From: Megalopta genalis
Taxonomy: Eukaryota > Arthropoda > Insecta > Hymenoptera > Halictidae
NCBI RefSeq assembly: GCF_051020955.1
Contig: NC_135018.1
Location: 23,463,271 to 23,527,270, forward strand
Length of the DNA stretch: 64,000 nt
Direction of reading: 5' to 3'
Part shown: positions 34,301-45,585 of the stretch, in pieces
How the letters are laid out: each line of letters opens with the position of its first letter
Position numbering within the stretch: the stretch's first letter is position 1
Program-made: the position numbers and the translations under genes
Notes under the pieces: model-generated
The model's database searches: none
What the model was told of the DNA's origin: nothing
Seen by the model: only the letters and a program-made list of their open reading frames with translations

Positions 34301-36111
34301 GCAGTAGAAGCATAATTGGAAGTAGAATAATTGCTCTGACTGCACAAAAACTCTATCTGTTGATATATTTACGGCTTTAGCTTTCATCGCGCTGAACGGA
34401 GTTCGTACGACTTAATTAATTTTCCGAATAATTATCGTGATGCATGAACATTTCCTGATCGTTATACGATCCACATTATTAGCGAGTTGATAATTTACGC
34501 GCATTATAAAATGAGTGAAAATATCACGTTCGTTCTTGAAAGTCAGTATCGAAGCTCGTGGGCATAAAAAAACAATATTCTTTCGAATAGAATCACATTA
34601 TCGTATCTATTGTTTTGATTTGTCTTTATCGAGGATATATTCTGACTGCAATAACGTACGATCGAGCGTGTGGAGAATGTGCGTGACAACAGGTATTGGA
34701 AATTGATATAATAACAAGTCCGATTCAATATATTTTTTAGAATATTTTTGAAGGAACTGTTATATATGTCATATAACAGTTCTATAAATTGATATCCACA
34801 TTTTTGGCAGTATGATCGATGTTTATACAAAACAGACAGATCAAAGTTGGCGATAGAGAATATTTTTGCACGAGCTTCTGTTCTTGAAAGAATATACTTA
34901 TTCTAGCCTGTCAACATTTTTGTTGTAGTTGCAAATAATTGCAGTCGATTTGCTAAAGCATCTTTTCCTCAAAGTTAATTTTTTTCCAGTTATTTTAAAA
35001 ATTGTGGAATCTTTATTTAAGATTTTATTTGTAATATTTCGCACAATTAAATAATACATTATAATCAATTGGTATTGTTTTTAGTCAATTTATAGTATAA
35101 AGTTTCTTAAGAACAGAGAGCTCGATAAACAAATTTCATTCGATAATTTTTACGTACTTTTTAATGAATCACGGACAAAATCACAGGACACCCTGTACAT
35201 ATAAACAACGATAGTTGGTCGATGTGGACCTTCCTGTCAAAGAAAAATTTTAATAATCATTGTATGCTTTTTGAACAATTCTTTTGAAATTTTGAGACAT
35301 TGCTGTTCGCAATACTCGTCTAGATAAAATATTTCAACATTTTCTTCTTCGGTTAATGATCCAATATTAGAATAGTTATTTTATGTATTGGTATCACTTA
35401 TGATAAAAAAAAGAAAACGTAGAAATATTCTTATATGAAAATCCACCTCTATTACTGTTTAATAGTATACCAAATAATTTGTAGTCTTCAAACGACGTGA
35501 ATGTATTTAGCTTTGTTGAATATGACGTCTCGGGGCAATATCTATTTGATACTTTTAGTAATTAATAAGTCCAACCAAAATATTCGAAACCCTTTTTCTT
35601 TTCACTAACAATAAGCTTACTTTCTATTATGGACTTTTCATATATAATAATATAGAATTATTATTTCATTGATAAATCATTATCCAACAAAGAAAATGTC
35701 GAAATATTTTAACTGGACGATTATTCTGAACAGCAATATTTCAATGTTTATGCGCGTTCTTTCTAACTTTTCTATGAATTTCAATCAATAATTTCGGGTT
35801 TCGTACTATCGGTATAAAACTATTGCCTCGTTAAGATCTTCCATTGGCAGTAAAGTCTAAAATCGTCCACTTCCTATCAGCCTGCCTTCATTCTTCCTCA
35901 AACGATTTCGATCCCTGACGCAAAATTAATTCGTGTGCGGTGTTCATTCGCAATCAGCATACTCTTTGCCGGCCTGCAAGCGACCGGCAAAGATCCCCCA
36001 CTGATTATCACTTTGTTTCCCCTAATTCTGAATAACTGGGTGCATATGATGACAGTGTTTCGGGTGTCTGTTGCAGTACGGCAGTCCCGGCTTGGGGTGG
36101 CGACATCTTAA
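22194..36111 (+). CDS. tmod: Tropomodulin, spliced gene (whole coding span)
   Basis: Tropomodulin caps the slow-growing (pointed) end of actin filaments and binds tropomyosin, setting thin-filament length in muscle and stabilising cortical actin. Coding exons: 22194-22397, 22506-22673, 22759-22885, 23112-23332, 23421-23575, 23660-23756, 23841-23988, then a terminal exon. All introns are GT-AG and frames join cleanly. In order: a tropomyosin/actin-binding helix (LLAQLTPEEINILAKEVDPD, near residues 49-68), the first actin-binding stretch (PTGPLNRKKLIEHI, then RGKKWIPP), the second tropomyosin site (about 137-170), and the LRR cap (about 190-370). With the terminal exon at 36077 the protein is 384 aa; with 27247 it is 398 aa. 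Vertebrate tropomodulins are near 359 aa; the excess is a Thr-rich N-terminal insert and the tail. Family assignment is secure; the C-terminus and 5' UTR exons are inferred. Confidence 0.9.
22506..22673 (+). CDS. tmod: Tropomodulin exon 2 (residues 69-124)
   Basis: The acceptor TATAG is followed by codons for DSFMPPSQR, then the family motif PTGPLNRKKLIEHINKQA and ELKPFVPGVIRGKK. This is the first actin-binding segment. Phase 0 to phase 0; flanking introns are 108 and 85 bp. Confidence 0.93.
22759..22885 (+). CDS. tmod: Tropomodulin exon 3 (residues 125-167)
   Basis: Starts WIPPPQEA, completing the RGKxWIP motif across the junction, and ends DLA with a codon split after one base. DEQIAIDLGEEYEQALSNAT is the second tropomyosin-binding helix. 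Read-through of the donor reaches a TAA within six codons, followed by AATAAA at 22912. Confidence 0.92.
23112..23332 (+). CDS. tmod: Tropomodulin exon 4 (residues 167-240)
   Basis: Encodes AILGFHSMMNQDQY, the linker, the conserved EPPNDTDVDATIKQVREDD and the first LRR strand LTELNWNNIK. This is the entry into the LRR actin cap. Donor GTGAGT. Confidence 0.93.
23421..23575 (+). CDS. tmod: Tropomodulin exon 5 (residues 241-292)
   Basis: LRR units NISDEKFIQLFEGLEMNTHL and SLSLTNVGVTDKTAQRLAEA, then STLRVL. The donor GTTAGT at 23576 was chosen over GTATAA at 23580 because only it restores LNVETNF at the next junction, matching the family's LNVESNF. Confidence 0.9.
23660..23756 (+). CDS. tmod: Tropomodulin exon 6 (residues 292-324)
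   Basis: Encodes NVETNFISPSVIVRLIRALL and EEFRCSNQ, the LRR strand/helix corresponding to vertebrate NVESNFI...LKIDNQ. Phase 0 end before GTAAAA. Confidence 0.92.
23841..23988 (+). CDS. tmod: Tropomodulin exon 7 (residues 325-373), last shared exon
   Basis: Encodes RSQVLGNKIEMEITQLVEQN, LLRLGLHLEFNDARHR and VAAHLQRNIDR, the last LRR and the start of the C-terminal helix. It ends one base into a codon before a strong donor GTGAGT (23989). If the donor is ignored the frame stops two codons later. The tail therefore has to come from a downstream exon entered in this phase. Confidence 0.92.
23989..27246 (+). other. tmod: Tropomodulin last intron, proximal part, with extra acceptors
   Basis: AT-rich intron. 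Besides the terminal exons listed separately, acceptors in compatible phase occur at 24447 (short tail NGSNCMGDHG..., stop 24497), 24846 (TKYRNKG, stop 24866) and 26734 (IARIMLSPTY..., stop 26790). A 10-bp hairpin AATTTGTATA/TATACAAATT lies at 24131-24158. No nested gene is recognised. Confidence 0.5.
24251..24396 (+). CDS. tmod: Possible alternative tropomodulin terminal exon, hydrophobic tail
   Basis: The acceptor TGTTCCTTCCAG is good and the phase fits exon 7. It would add a 48-residue hydrophobic tail starting SVPEIFLIHYN and ending VVFKKTF before TAG. Such a tail has no likeness to the basic tails of known tropomodulins, so chance is quite possible. Confidence 0.25.
27247..27323 (+). CDS. 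tmod: Tropomodulin terminal exon, long-tail form
   Basis: Preceded by a strong pyrimidine tract and CAG (CTATTCTTTCCCAACAG). The split codon becomes ATA and the tail reads IRKDLTLRLQ...HRKQALIQ, then TGA. NIDR-IRK lines up with NNDLVRK at the end of vertebrate tropomodulin, and the tail is basic. AATAAA at 27393 could be its polyadenylation signal. Gives a 398-residue protein. Confidence 0.6.
27324..36076 (+). other. Distal last intron or 3' flank of tropomodulin
   Basis: If the exon at 36077 is used this is intron; otherwise it is 3' flank. Content is AT-rich with GC-rich patches at 28120-28560, 31860-32060 and 33480-33960. Another phase-compatible acceptor (CCTCTCCCTTGTTTCAG, exon from 32046) opens a short frame with no known likeness. 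A 12-bp hairpin GAACTGTTATAT/ATATAACAGTTC lies at 34754-34782. No other gene is recognised. Confidence 0.4.
35963..35993. repeat. GC-containing perfect hairpin
   Basis: TCTTTGCCGG (35963-35972) pairs exactly with CCGGCAAAGA (35984-35993) around an 11-nt loop. It lies 84 bases before the 36077 acceptor, so it could influence splicing; this is speculation. Confidence 0.5.
36077..36111 (+). CDS. tmod: Tropomodulin terminal exon, short-tail form
   Basis: Acceptor GGTGTCTGTTGCAG. The split codon becomes ATA and the tail reads IRQSRLGVATS, then TAA. NIDR-IRQSRL resembles the vertebrate LVRKRRLADL. The exon lies in a short GC-rich island inside AT-rich DNA, which supports conservation. AATAAA at 36440 is a possible polyadenylation signal. 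It lies 12 kb beyond exon 7 and gives a 384-residue protein. Confidence 0.6.
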
Positions 36112-38513
36112 CGCGAAGTGGCGTTCGCCTAGGTATTATTTGTACATATATTATATATTTATTTACCATATATTATACGTATATATATATATCTATATAT
36201 ACATATACAATAAGATATAAAACAAAAAAAAGAAGGCAAACCGAATCAAGAACAAGTGAAAACACACTTATCTCACGCTCATCGCTCACGGCGTTCTCGC
36301 ACCAACCGATTTTACACGATAGATCAGCAGGATCGACGAACAAATACCGAACGAAACACACCACGGGCTTGTCCGAGGACGCTTCATCTATTTTTTTCCA
36401 TTTTATGTATAATTATGCCTATTGTCAGATATGTGTCAAAATAAAACGTTGTCGTTCTCCGGCGTTTCGTTTCAATTCCAACACTGTACTTGCGTGCGCA
36501 CATGCGTAGCTCGTAACACGCTCGAAACGCATACTGTATTCGCCGGTGTGTCGATCCCGGGGATTTAAGATCGAATTTCCACCGCTTTGCCGCGTCGATC
36601 CTCCTGTCCTCCAGTTCGAGGACGAACCAACACGACCACGCTGTACATACTGTTCGTTTTGCATGAGTATCTGTACTTTAGCGCAAATTGAACCGCAAAT
36701 AAACCGCTCTGGCACTCTACCACCCATTGTTCACCCCCCCCCCCCCCCCCTCCGAATAATATATAATTTGTCTCTCGCCGATCATTCTTTCAGAGATCGA
36801 GCAGTGATCCATGTTTGCCCTTTAAACCACAGTTCTCCTCGTTTTCCATTGTGAACTTGTTTTAGACTGGAAAGATTCATCATCACCATTTGTCTTGTCG
36901 TCTGCTGCGCAGAGAGTGTATCTAGATTGTTTGGAGAAACTTTGTTAATGGTGCTGCGAGAATGACGACGTATTTTGTGCTTTCGAAAGGTGTCGAGAGC
37001 AACGTTCGGTAGAATTTTAGAATGAACGTCAGAAATTGTTGGAATAAAGTTGAACAGCAGATCATTGAACGAACATTGAGCTCGTCATGGCAACACGTTT
37101 ACCAGTATTACTCGATGCTGGTGACTCTCGTTGCAGACGAGCTGTCAGCCACTGGAATAATCGTTGACCAGTGGCTATTGTATTTTTGCAATTGTATGGT
37201 CGACGCCGAGTAGAGTGATTACGTGGAGAGAATTCTATCCTATACGGTGCGGAGGACAAATGAATTTGAAAATTTGTGTTCAAACGAAACACGTTTTCGA
37301 ACCGCTGTTTTCCGAACGCTGAAATTAATGTTCGAATTCTAGAATGACTAGAATATATTATCGAAGTTTATCCAAGTAATTTCGATACTCCTTATGTACA
37401 TATAGCGCGAGGCAAGATTTTCTGGCAAATTGAGAAACGTCGTTGAAATGAGTAACACAGGTGTCTTAGAGATATTATTTTGAAAGTTTTACTGCTTATT
37501 TGTTAATAACCAGATAATAGAAATACTTGCGTGCAAACGTTTTTTATAGCGTGAGATTATGTCGAGTTGATCGAAATCAGTAGGAAGTTCATAGTCGCGT
37601 AAATACATTCAAGCGAAGTGTAAGTACTCAGTTTCAATTTTTCGTACAACTGTGATCGAGAGTTTATGGATCTTCAACGAAGGATGTCGATATAATATAA
37701 AGTAATTATTCCTATGGTGACAGAGTAATTGTTACGCATAAGCTTCGAAGTGCCGCACTCACCCTCGAGGTTCGCATTTACTAAAAAAAAAACGTACTAC
37801 TGAAACCGATATTAAAGTTGCATTTAATTAACAAAAATTTGTAAATACTCATTCTATCAGCATCTCAGCCATTTACACAGCAGTTATAAGATAGTACACT
37901 TGCAAATTAATTAATTCCATTATTCGCTCTAGACTATGAATTTCGTACATTTACAGCAGACGTGGATACGCGAAACATGCTGAAATAAAAAATTTATGCA
38001 ATAACCTTTCTGACTTATTCTTGATGTAACGAAACTCTTATTACAGATTCACAACACTCGCAGTCTAATTTAATTTAGGTACACGATCTTCGTTCTCCTG
38101 TACGGTCTACGTTAGGCTTACGTAAGACTGTGAAAAAAGTGATTGAATGTTTGTCAAAAATGTGATAATTATAAATTAATTTCTACAGTACCAACCGAGA
38201 GAGTTATTTCGGATGCTAAGAGTCAGATTGAAATACAATAAAACTCTGTCTTAGAATTGAACTTCCCTTGTCAGCAATTCCCTCTTTCTTTCGTTCTAGA
38301 ATTCAGTTTATAAATATCACGTTTTCGATAAATATCTGAAGGGCGAGCAAATGAGCCGAACTTTCATCAAAGTCATAAAGCTGTAATTTTCAATAAGAGA
38401 GGGGACTGTTTCAAAATCTAATACAACGTACATTTCGTAGTCCAACGGATTAAAACAGTGAACTTTTGTGTTCAACATCTAATACTTGATATTACGTTGG
38501 ACTTTAACCAATT
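36112..38513. other. Probable tropomodulin 3' UTR, then non-coding DNA
   Basis: The first part to about 36460 would be the 3' UTR of the short-tail transcript, with a TA-rich run at 36150-36215 and AATAAA at 36440. 36450-36870 is GC-richer and holds a 17-C run (36734-36750). Open frames there exist on both strands without known domains. Confidence 0.4.
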
Positions 38514-38603
38514 AGCTGATTCTGACGACTATACACGTCATAACACAAAATATTGTCGTTTTCTCATGACGGATATACTCGTGAAGAATAGCTAACTGGT
38601 TAA
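38514..38603. mobile_element. TTAA-flanked palindromic MITE, 90 bp
   Basis: Left arm TTAACCAATTAGCTGATTCT (38514 on) is matched over about 40 bp by the inverted right arm ending AGAATAGCTAACTGGTTAA at 38603. Both ends include TTAA, the piggyBac-type target. No ORF. Confidence 0.75.
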
Positions 38604-41600
38604 AAAGGATACTTTAATATTGTTTATTAATTTATATATTTTATAAAAATGTAGTACTTATAGAAAATATAAAGAAATATACGGTAGAATTACAGTAACT
38701 TACACACTTTTCGAAGAGATTGCAACATGCTAACTGGTCTTTTGCACAACCAATAATTCTGACTTATACTCTTTGCTCACCCATCACTCGAATATTCAAT
38801 TGCCTTTGTAACCTCTCGCCGTAGAATTTTCTTCACAACCACAACAACCAGAACTTCTTCGTCCTTAATCATGTCATAGAAGAAACAAGAAAATTATTAT
38901 ATGTCACGTTATCTTTAATGCTTAAACATTGAAATAGGAAAAATGAGAATTATACGGCGAGGGATTAACAGTCGTGAATAAAATCTAAGCCAACGTTTAA
39001 CCTGTTTACTGGGGAATTAACTTTTCAACACATTTCGGAATGGGGAGCTTTTTCTTCGCAATGAGATATTACATTAGCGCACTTAAAGTATTAAAAGAAC
39101 ATGAGACTTGTCACTTGTTGATTATTTATCTTGATGCAATATTTTATGACATATAAAAAAATATATATAAATCAAATATTTCCAATGTTCTTTAGTGGAA
39201 TTGTTGCTGAAGATATACATGCTGTTAGTTGTTACATAGTTTCCTTTAGTATATCCTGGCACCCTCAGTGCATTACATATAAAAAAAAACGTTATAGCGA
39301 TGTCTGAAACTGAACTGTGCACGTTCGAAGTGTTCCCACATGATCACGCTAGATTTTAGTGGGTACGTAAAACGGTAATGCGCTCCGTATATTAATTTCA
39401 AATAATTCTCAAGACGAAAAAGTTCGTCACGCCCGTTGGAGCTGTCTTTCCGACGAAATATTTCGTCGTGCCAGGTTAACAGGTTAATTGCTGTAAACAC
39501 TATTTTGGCGTAAACAAGCTTTCTGTTCGAAAATTCCGCGGTCGATCAAATCGTTTCCAGTCACCCTGTGCAAATTCAAGAATCGCGAGTCGCTCGAATA
39601 TTTAAACAGGGGACTGCGCGTTTACGTGGATTCCGGTTTAAGGGTTGAATATGATTCGCTGGCTCGGAATGGTAATTGTTAGTGCTTGGTGAAACTTTGC
39701 CGGGCGATAACAACGAAAATATTTTCCGGGCGTAACGACGCGTATATCACGCCGTCCGGTAGCCCTTTTTATCGGCGTGCGTGCTCCCAAGTTGCCCGGT
39801 TGATTCCGAGATTGCACTGTGCAACGAGTAGTTAACTACATGCAGGTTGTATCGCGCCGGTGCCACGTGTTACTTCATATAATAGCACGCTTAAACCTAT
39901 CCACCGTGACTTTTTTAAAGCTCCGCTCTGATACACGGGCTCGGTGTAATCGAAGAGCTTACACCGTGCCGTACCTAGTAATGGCCCGAGTCTCCCGCTA
40001 TATTCGCCCAAGTATTCGAGCAATTTACCTGTACAATCATTCGGAACGATTTCGATAGTATTATACTTCCCGGAGCTCTTAAATTTTATTTCCGACGACT
40101 AGATAGCTGCCTTTTTCATTATCCGGTGATTTAACTTGCCGAGTTCATTTTAGCGGCAGGGCTTTGTTATAAACGTTTCAATGCATTTTGTAGCAGGAGG
40201 ATTAAGTTTTTAGCTATAGTAGAACACCTGATATTTGATCGTTTCATTATTTATAACAATTTAATAAAGCTAATCTATTTCAACATTAAATCTATTCTAA
40301 GTGAAACAGTTCTAATAAATAATTTGTTCCAATCTGTTACATGATCTTTGATTTTCTTGAATACGTAGGAAATATTTCTTTGGATAGCAATTTAGTTTTT
40401 AATTATCATATTATTATTTGATAGTATCAAAGGGTTCAAAAACCTTAGTGAAGTGAGAAATGAAGTTTGTACAATTTCGAGTAATGCAACTGTTCAAAAT
40501 ATTTGAAAAGTTTTCCAGCTTTTGGAAATCGTGAACGTGTTTCATTCTTTGAGCTCTTCTAAATAACCATGTATTGTTGAAATTAGTCTATTTGATAGTA
40601 ACAAGTGACAGTAATTTTCCAAATTTTGAAAAGTCACGAAAGAGCTGGGACTTTCATATTTTCGCGTAGATCTAAACTTGATATTTCGAAAATTTATGGT
40701 TTCCCTCCGCGAGGTTTCATTATCTATTCTCATTACCTTCCACCGGTGATGATGCAACCATTCCAGTTGTTCAGCAGCTTTAACACTTTCAAGATTTATT
40801 GTATCAATTATCTCAACCAGACCTTCTGAAACTTTTAAGAGGCCCTAATTTCGGCTAACACTCGAAGATAGCCGAGCTCAAGACTTTAGAAACTTTCCTC
40901 GTAAGTTTGAACAGACTCGAAGCGTCTCGAGCCCATCGCTAACTATTCCCGAGCGATTTATAGCTTCAAAATTTCTCAGGGTACATAAGGCTCGGTCATT
41001 TGTTCAAATTCGTATGGGCCCTTTAATCTTGCCAGCCTGAAACTTGGGAGCACGATTTTTGTACACGAAAATAGCTACACACCTGGCAAAAAGTATTCGA
41101 TGAAGCAAATTCAGCGTCTGTTGTTATATAATTATTCGCACGTCCGATGTAGAAAATATTTTCATTAAAATCGAAGGCAAATGTAATGATGATTGAAAGA
41201 TGAAAGATATCAATAAAAAAATGAACACGTTTGTTCTTTGTAAAAGATACGGAATTGGAATAAGAGTTCAATTATCCCCAAGCACACAACAATCGTTAAA
41301 ATGTATTGCCGATGATTATCCATTCTACTTAAATTTTAAAATTGCTTATTAAGGCTGAGAAGTGCAGACAAAATATTTATAATTTTATCGATACTTTTTT
41401 CAAATATCGTTACTGTACTGTCATAGTTTCCGTTTCTAATTAAAGCCGGACTATCTACGACTTCGATCGAACATTTTTCGTCAGGCCATTTAATTTACAA
41501 TACATTATATGTATTTCTATTTAGTACACAAGCAGCGATTTCTGTCACTTCACACAGCAGCACTCACACACTTCTTAATGTACTCTGAACAATTACCGTA

Positions 41601-42699
41601 GTTAGAACACACGATTGATCTTAACGCTCACGTATTTTGCTGGACACACAGAGAATGTAATTCACGCACTGCGATTGAGTATATTAATGTAGAAGTTAAT
41701 CTCTGTGAAAGTAGACCACTGACGGTATTGTGTAAGTGTTTATAACAAAGTATTTAGACGTAATTTTATTCCGTTGATGTAAGTAGTATTAACGTGTAAA
41801 CCAGAGACAAACGATCTCGATGTTCACTAATAATATGGTGATTAATGTGAATAAACCATTGAACCGAACGAACGATCTGATGACATTCTCGTTGAACGAA
41901 AACAGCATGGTGTACCTTGTTCTTTACGAGTGGCAGGCAAATGCAAAATTGATTGGATTCAGGCGGATTTTTCGCGTGCTAACGTTTTCACCGTTCTGTC
42001 AGCCGTGCCAGCTGAAGTCGACGAAGATTTCGTTTCCAGGGATAGGATAAGTGAAAGAACTCGGCACTCGGAGGAGGAATAATAATAGGTTTGGTCAACT
42101 ATTTGTCCGCTGCTTGGACCCCCTGTTCTCTCCTTTGCAAATGAACCCATTTGTATTCAGTCGTACGGCCAATTCGTCCCTCCTCGATAGCCTTGCTCGA
42201 GTTCTCATTAAATTTTAGAATGCAGAACAACGCTTGTACGTAAATTATTTTCAATATGCCCGCCGATTATATGCCACTTCGTCCGACAGTTTGTTGGGGA
42301 ATGGTAATTTAAAGTCCATCATTCCGGAGCTTGATCTTTTTTAGAGAGACTCGAATGTTCGTTTAGTTAGGAGGGCTTGAAACGGTGGCCGACAATAACG
42401 GTTCCAAACTGTTCTAATTGAAACGGTTTTGCGAAAGCTTCAACTAGAATATGGAGAAACGAAGTTCCAAATTAACTGTTCTAGTTACCACTTTTGTTCG
42501 CGTATCTGTTCTATATCCGATATTTTTCAATTCTGTGCCGGTCTCTTAAAACGGTTTCATAGATTTCGTGTTATGTTATCTGTAATGAGAAACGTTTCTA
42601 TATTATCTGTAATACAAAACGTTTTTATATTATTTGTAATATAGAACGAAATTAAAACTGAGAATAAGGAATGGAAACCGAATAATATAGCGCGATAAA
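38604..42699. other. Non-coding DNA
   Basis: GC-richer patches at 39500-40080 and 41980-42200 hold short frames open on both strands with no recognised protein. The rest is AT-rich. Confidence 0.4.
39451..39468. repeat. 18-bp perfect palindrome near a TTAACAGGTTAA end
   Basis: CGACGAAATATTTCGTCG is a perfect palindrome, followed by TGCCAGGTTAACAGGTTAA. It resembles one end of a TTAA-type MITE, but I did not find the other end. Confidence 0.5.
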
Positions 42700-42900
42700 T
42701 AGACTGTGGATTTTTGTGTAAAATAAGAATTGTTTAAGCTAATTATAAGAAATCTAAATCTGATAAAAATCTTTTTCCTGTTTTAGTCATTTTAATAAGT
42801 TGCGCATATTAGAAAGATATTCTTCAATTCTCCTAGTGTCTTCACAGTTTCATATTTCATCTAGTTATTTTAATCAAAACTGTATAAAATCCGCAGTCTA
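42700..42900. mobile_element. MITE, GACTGTGGATTT family, 201 bp
   Basis: Starts TAGACTGTGGATTTTTGTG and ends TATAAAATCCGCAGTCTA, inverted with a few mismatches and TA at both ends. Same family as 3704-3905. No ORF. Confidence 0.7.
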
Positions 42901-44860
42901 GTGATAAATTGTAGCTGTTTTATAAATTTCAACATTATGTTATAAATGAATGGTATGACTACGTGTTTCTTCTTTGCCTATATTAATTACGGAAAATTCT
43001 GTACAAGAACCGATTCTGAAACTATTTTAAGAACGATATACAATTGTAAAAATAATGGTTATGAAATTGATATAGAGATTGAAATAGGAACTGCAACTGA
43101 AACAGATAGTTGTTCAATATTTCGATTCTTCGTAACAACCAATTCAAACAAAACCATTTTCAGGACCGAAGTGTAACAATTTTCAAGCTCTGATAGAAAC
43201 AACAGCGGGTTTTACATTCACCAAAATAATGAAATAAATCGTAAGTATATTACTGTTAAAAATACGTGCAACATTTGATCCGATGGTATTTGACCTAGCA
43301 TAAAAATAAAATGAAATCTACGTCAGAGCATTAAAAAAAGAAAACTTTAGGAAATTTTTAACTGTGTGGAAACTGGAGCATATTTTTAGAATTAGTTCGT
43401 AATTCATTACATAGAGACTGCTCCATAAAATTAAAGAAACACTAAATTATAAAAACTGTTCATCTTCAAGTTCCTATAACATTAACTACAAAAGCGGCAT
43501 AATTTTGTAAACTAAGCAGGAACTGGATGTTCTAAGATTTTTTTACACGAAGTTACACGAGTTCGAAGTTCGACAATTTTTTGATTTGTGTGTGTTGCTT
43601 TAATGTTATGCAGTATTTATCTGCAGACAAATTTCTAATAATTTGAAATACTTCTAAAAGACATGTATTATCAATCCTAACATTTAAATCAAGCAGGAAT
43701 GTAGCTAGAGATGTGAAAAGGTTGAGTATAATCATACGTTTCAAATACTCACGATATTTTATAAGTCGACATTAAATTTTTATGTACTATTGGTTTTATT
43801 TTATTCGAGTACTGATTATTTGTTTATCTTTTATTTTGCCATATATAGAAAAGTGATTGCGAATGGAACTTTATAAGTTTATTTGTACTCGATGCAGTGT
43901 GCGATACTTTGTTACGCGAAATCGTTGGATAAACGTAGAGCCAACAAAAATGGGTAGGAAGGACAGGTGATACAAATTCGAGCCAATTTATTCGACAATT
44001 GAAGCTTCAATTATTTTTTCTACAGAGCTGCGTACAGCTGAGTTTTTCCTTCGTCGAGCTTCTCGTTTTGTCTCTCGATTATCCCCCCCCCCCCCCCCCC
44101 CAGTCCACTCTATCAGACATTGCCCAGCCATGTCTCTTCATCTATTTTGGATTTCATGCTATCATCGATACTCCCTCTTCATTGCGCCTCATGGTTCCCG
44201 AACGAATTTTTCACTGGATATTAAAGTCTGATCGTTGTATCACGGCCGGTATTTATCTTGGGAAAATTTTTAGTATTTCGATATCGAGGATTTTCCTCTT
44301 CTCCCGGATCGTTTGTGTTTCGAGTGGTTTGTTGTCGCATCGATTCAGTGGTTCTTTAACCGATGAGATCATATTTCAATACAATTAATGCTATAGATAT
44401 TAGTTTTTCTCTTTGAATTACTGAGTGCCGATTACAAGATTCCGATTACCTATGCAAAGTTATTAACAAATTTTCTCATTGCTTTGAAAACACAGTAATG
44501 AAGTTTCTAATTAGTATAATAATTTACTTTCTTAAACTGCAAATTGTGCGACTATTCCTATTTTCTTTTATACAGTCGTTTAGGAATTCTCTGAGAAATT
44601 CATTTTCGGGGCATAAAGATAAGTTGCATTCAAATTCACAAAATTGCAAAACAAACATTCTGCGTCATAATTTCCTTCATAATCAATTTCATAATTTAGA
44701 ATTATTTCTTCCTCGTTATCTGTAGTACTATCACTTTCTATACGTTTTATTTTAAACTTGGAATTGTCCTTTTTGATTTAGCATTATATATAGTAAGAAC
44801 CTTCAAAGGTTCCGTATTTGGAGAAAATAACATGTCAAATATTATGGAATTTTGAGGATA
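42901..44860. other. Non-coding DNA with 19-C run
   Basis: A homopolymer of 19 C lies at 44083-44101, inside a 129-codon frame (43999-44388) that has no recognised domain. Nothing else identified. Confidence 0.45.
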
Positions 44861-45018
44861 ACTCTGCAATCTTTAATGATATATAACTAGTATATATATC
44901 TTATATATACTGCAATATCAATACTCTGCAATCTTTAATGATATATAACTAGTCAAGATTGCAGAGTATTGATATTGCAGTATATATAAGATTGCAGTGC
45001 ATTATATATATAATGCAC
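44861..45018. repeat. Nested direct and inverted perfect repeats
   Basis: A 31-bp direct repeat starting ACTCTGCAATCTTTAATG occurs at 44861-44891 and 44923-44953. A 38-bp perfect inverted repeat pairs 44898-44935 with 44955-44992. A further palindrome, GTGCATTATATATATAATGCAC, lies at 44997-45018. Overlapping perfect direct and inverted copies suggest replication template switching. Confidence 0.9.
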
Positions 45019-45247
45019 TATACGATAGTATGTATGAAAATAATTATACACTTACCACTTTCAACAATTTTTCTCAATTCTTTCAAAATCCCTCACAACG
45101 TATTTTACAAATATGTTTGCCCACGATACTAGACTGATTTGGATGCCGGCGAACAGGAAAAAGAAAATGAAAGATGCGAGTTAATACGTAACAAAGTGTT
45201 GGTGTAACACTTAAGACATCTATAACGGTTCTCATATTAGGAAAGTC

Positions 45248-45496
45248 TTAACCTTTTGCGCTCGAGTGGTGACTCTGAGGCACCACTAAAAAAAATTATT
45301 ATACCACGTTCTAAGATAATTTTTATATTATCAAAGCTTAGATTTTAAACATTACTGAAAGTGTAGCTGTTGCATGAATCGCAACACTCAATTTCGTACG
45401 CATAAAATATATTTTGTCGTGTAAAATGAAAGTAAGGCAAGTCAGAAAAATTATTTTAGATTTACGGTTAAAATGGGTTCGCGTGTAAAGGGTTAA
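45248..45496. mobile_element. piggyBac-type MITE, 249 bp
   Basis: Starts TTAACCTTTTGCGCTCGAG and ends TTCGCGTGTAAAGGGTTAA; the ends are inverted copies and both carry the TTAA target duplication. No ORF. MITEs ending TTAACCCTTT are common in hymenopteran genomes, to my knowledge. Confidence 0.7.
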
Positions 45497-45585
45497 TTTT
45501 ATGACCGCTACCGTAAACAGTTGTGCAAACAACACAGCAAGAAGTTTTCCCGGGATTAGCATCGCTTGATGTATTTAAATTAAAT

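Noticed and set aside
44083..44101. Runs of 14-19 C at 10487, 36734 and 44083
   Set aside because: Homopolymers in AT-rich DNA; likely slippage or assembly uncertainty rather than function.
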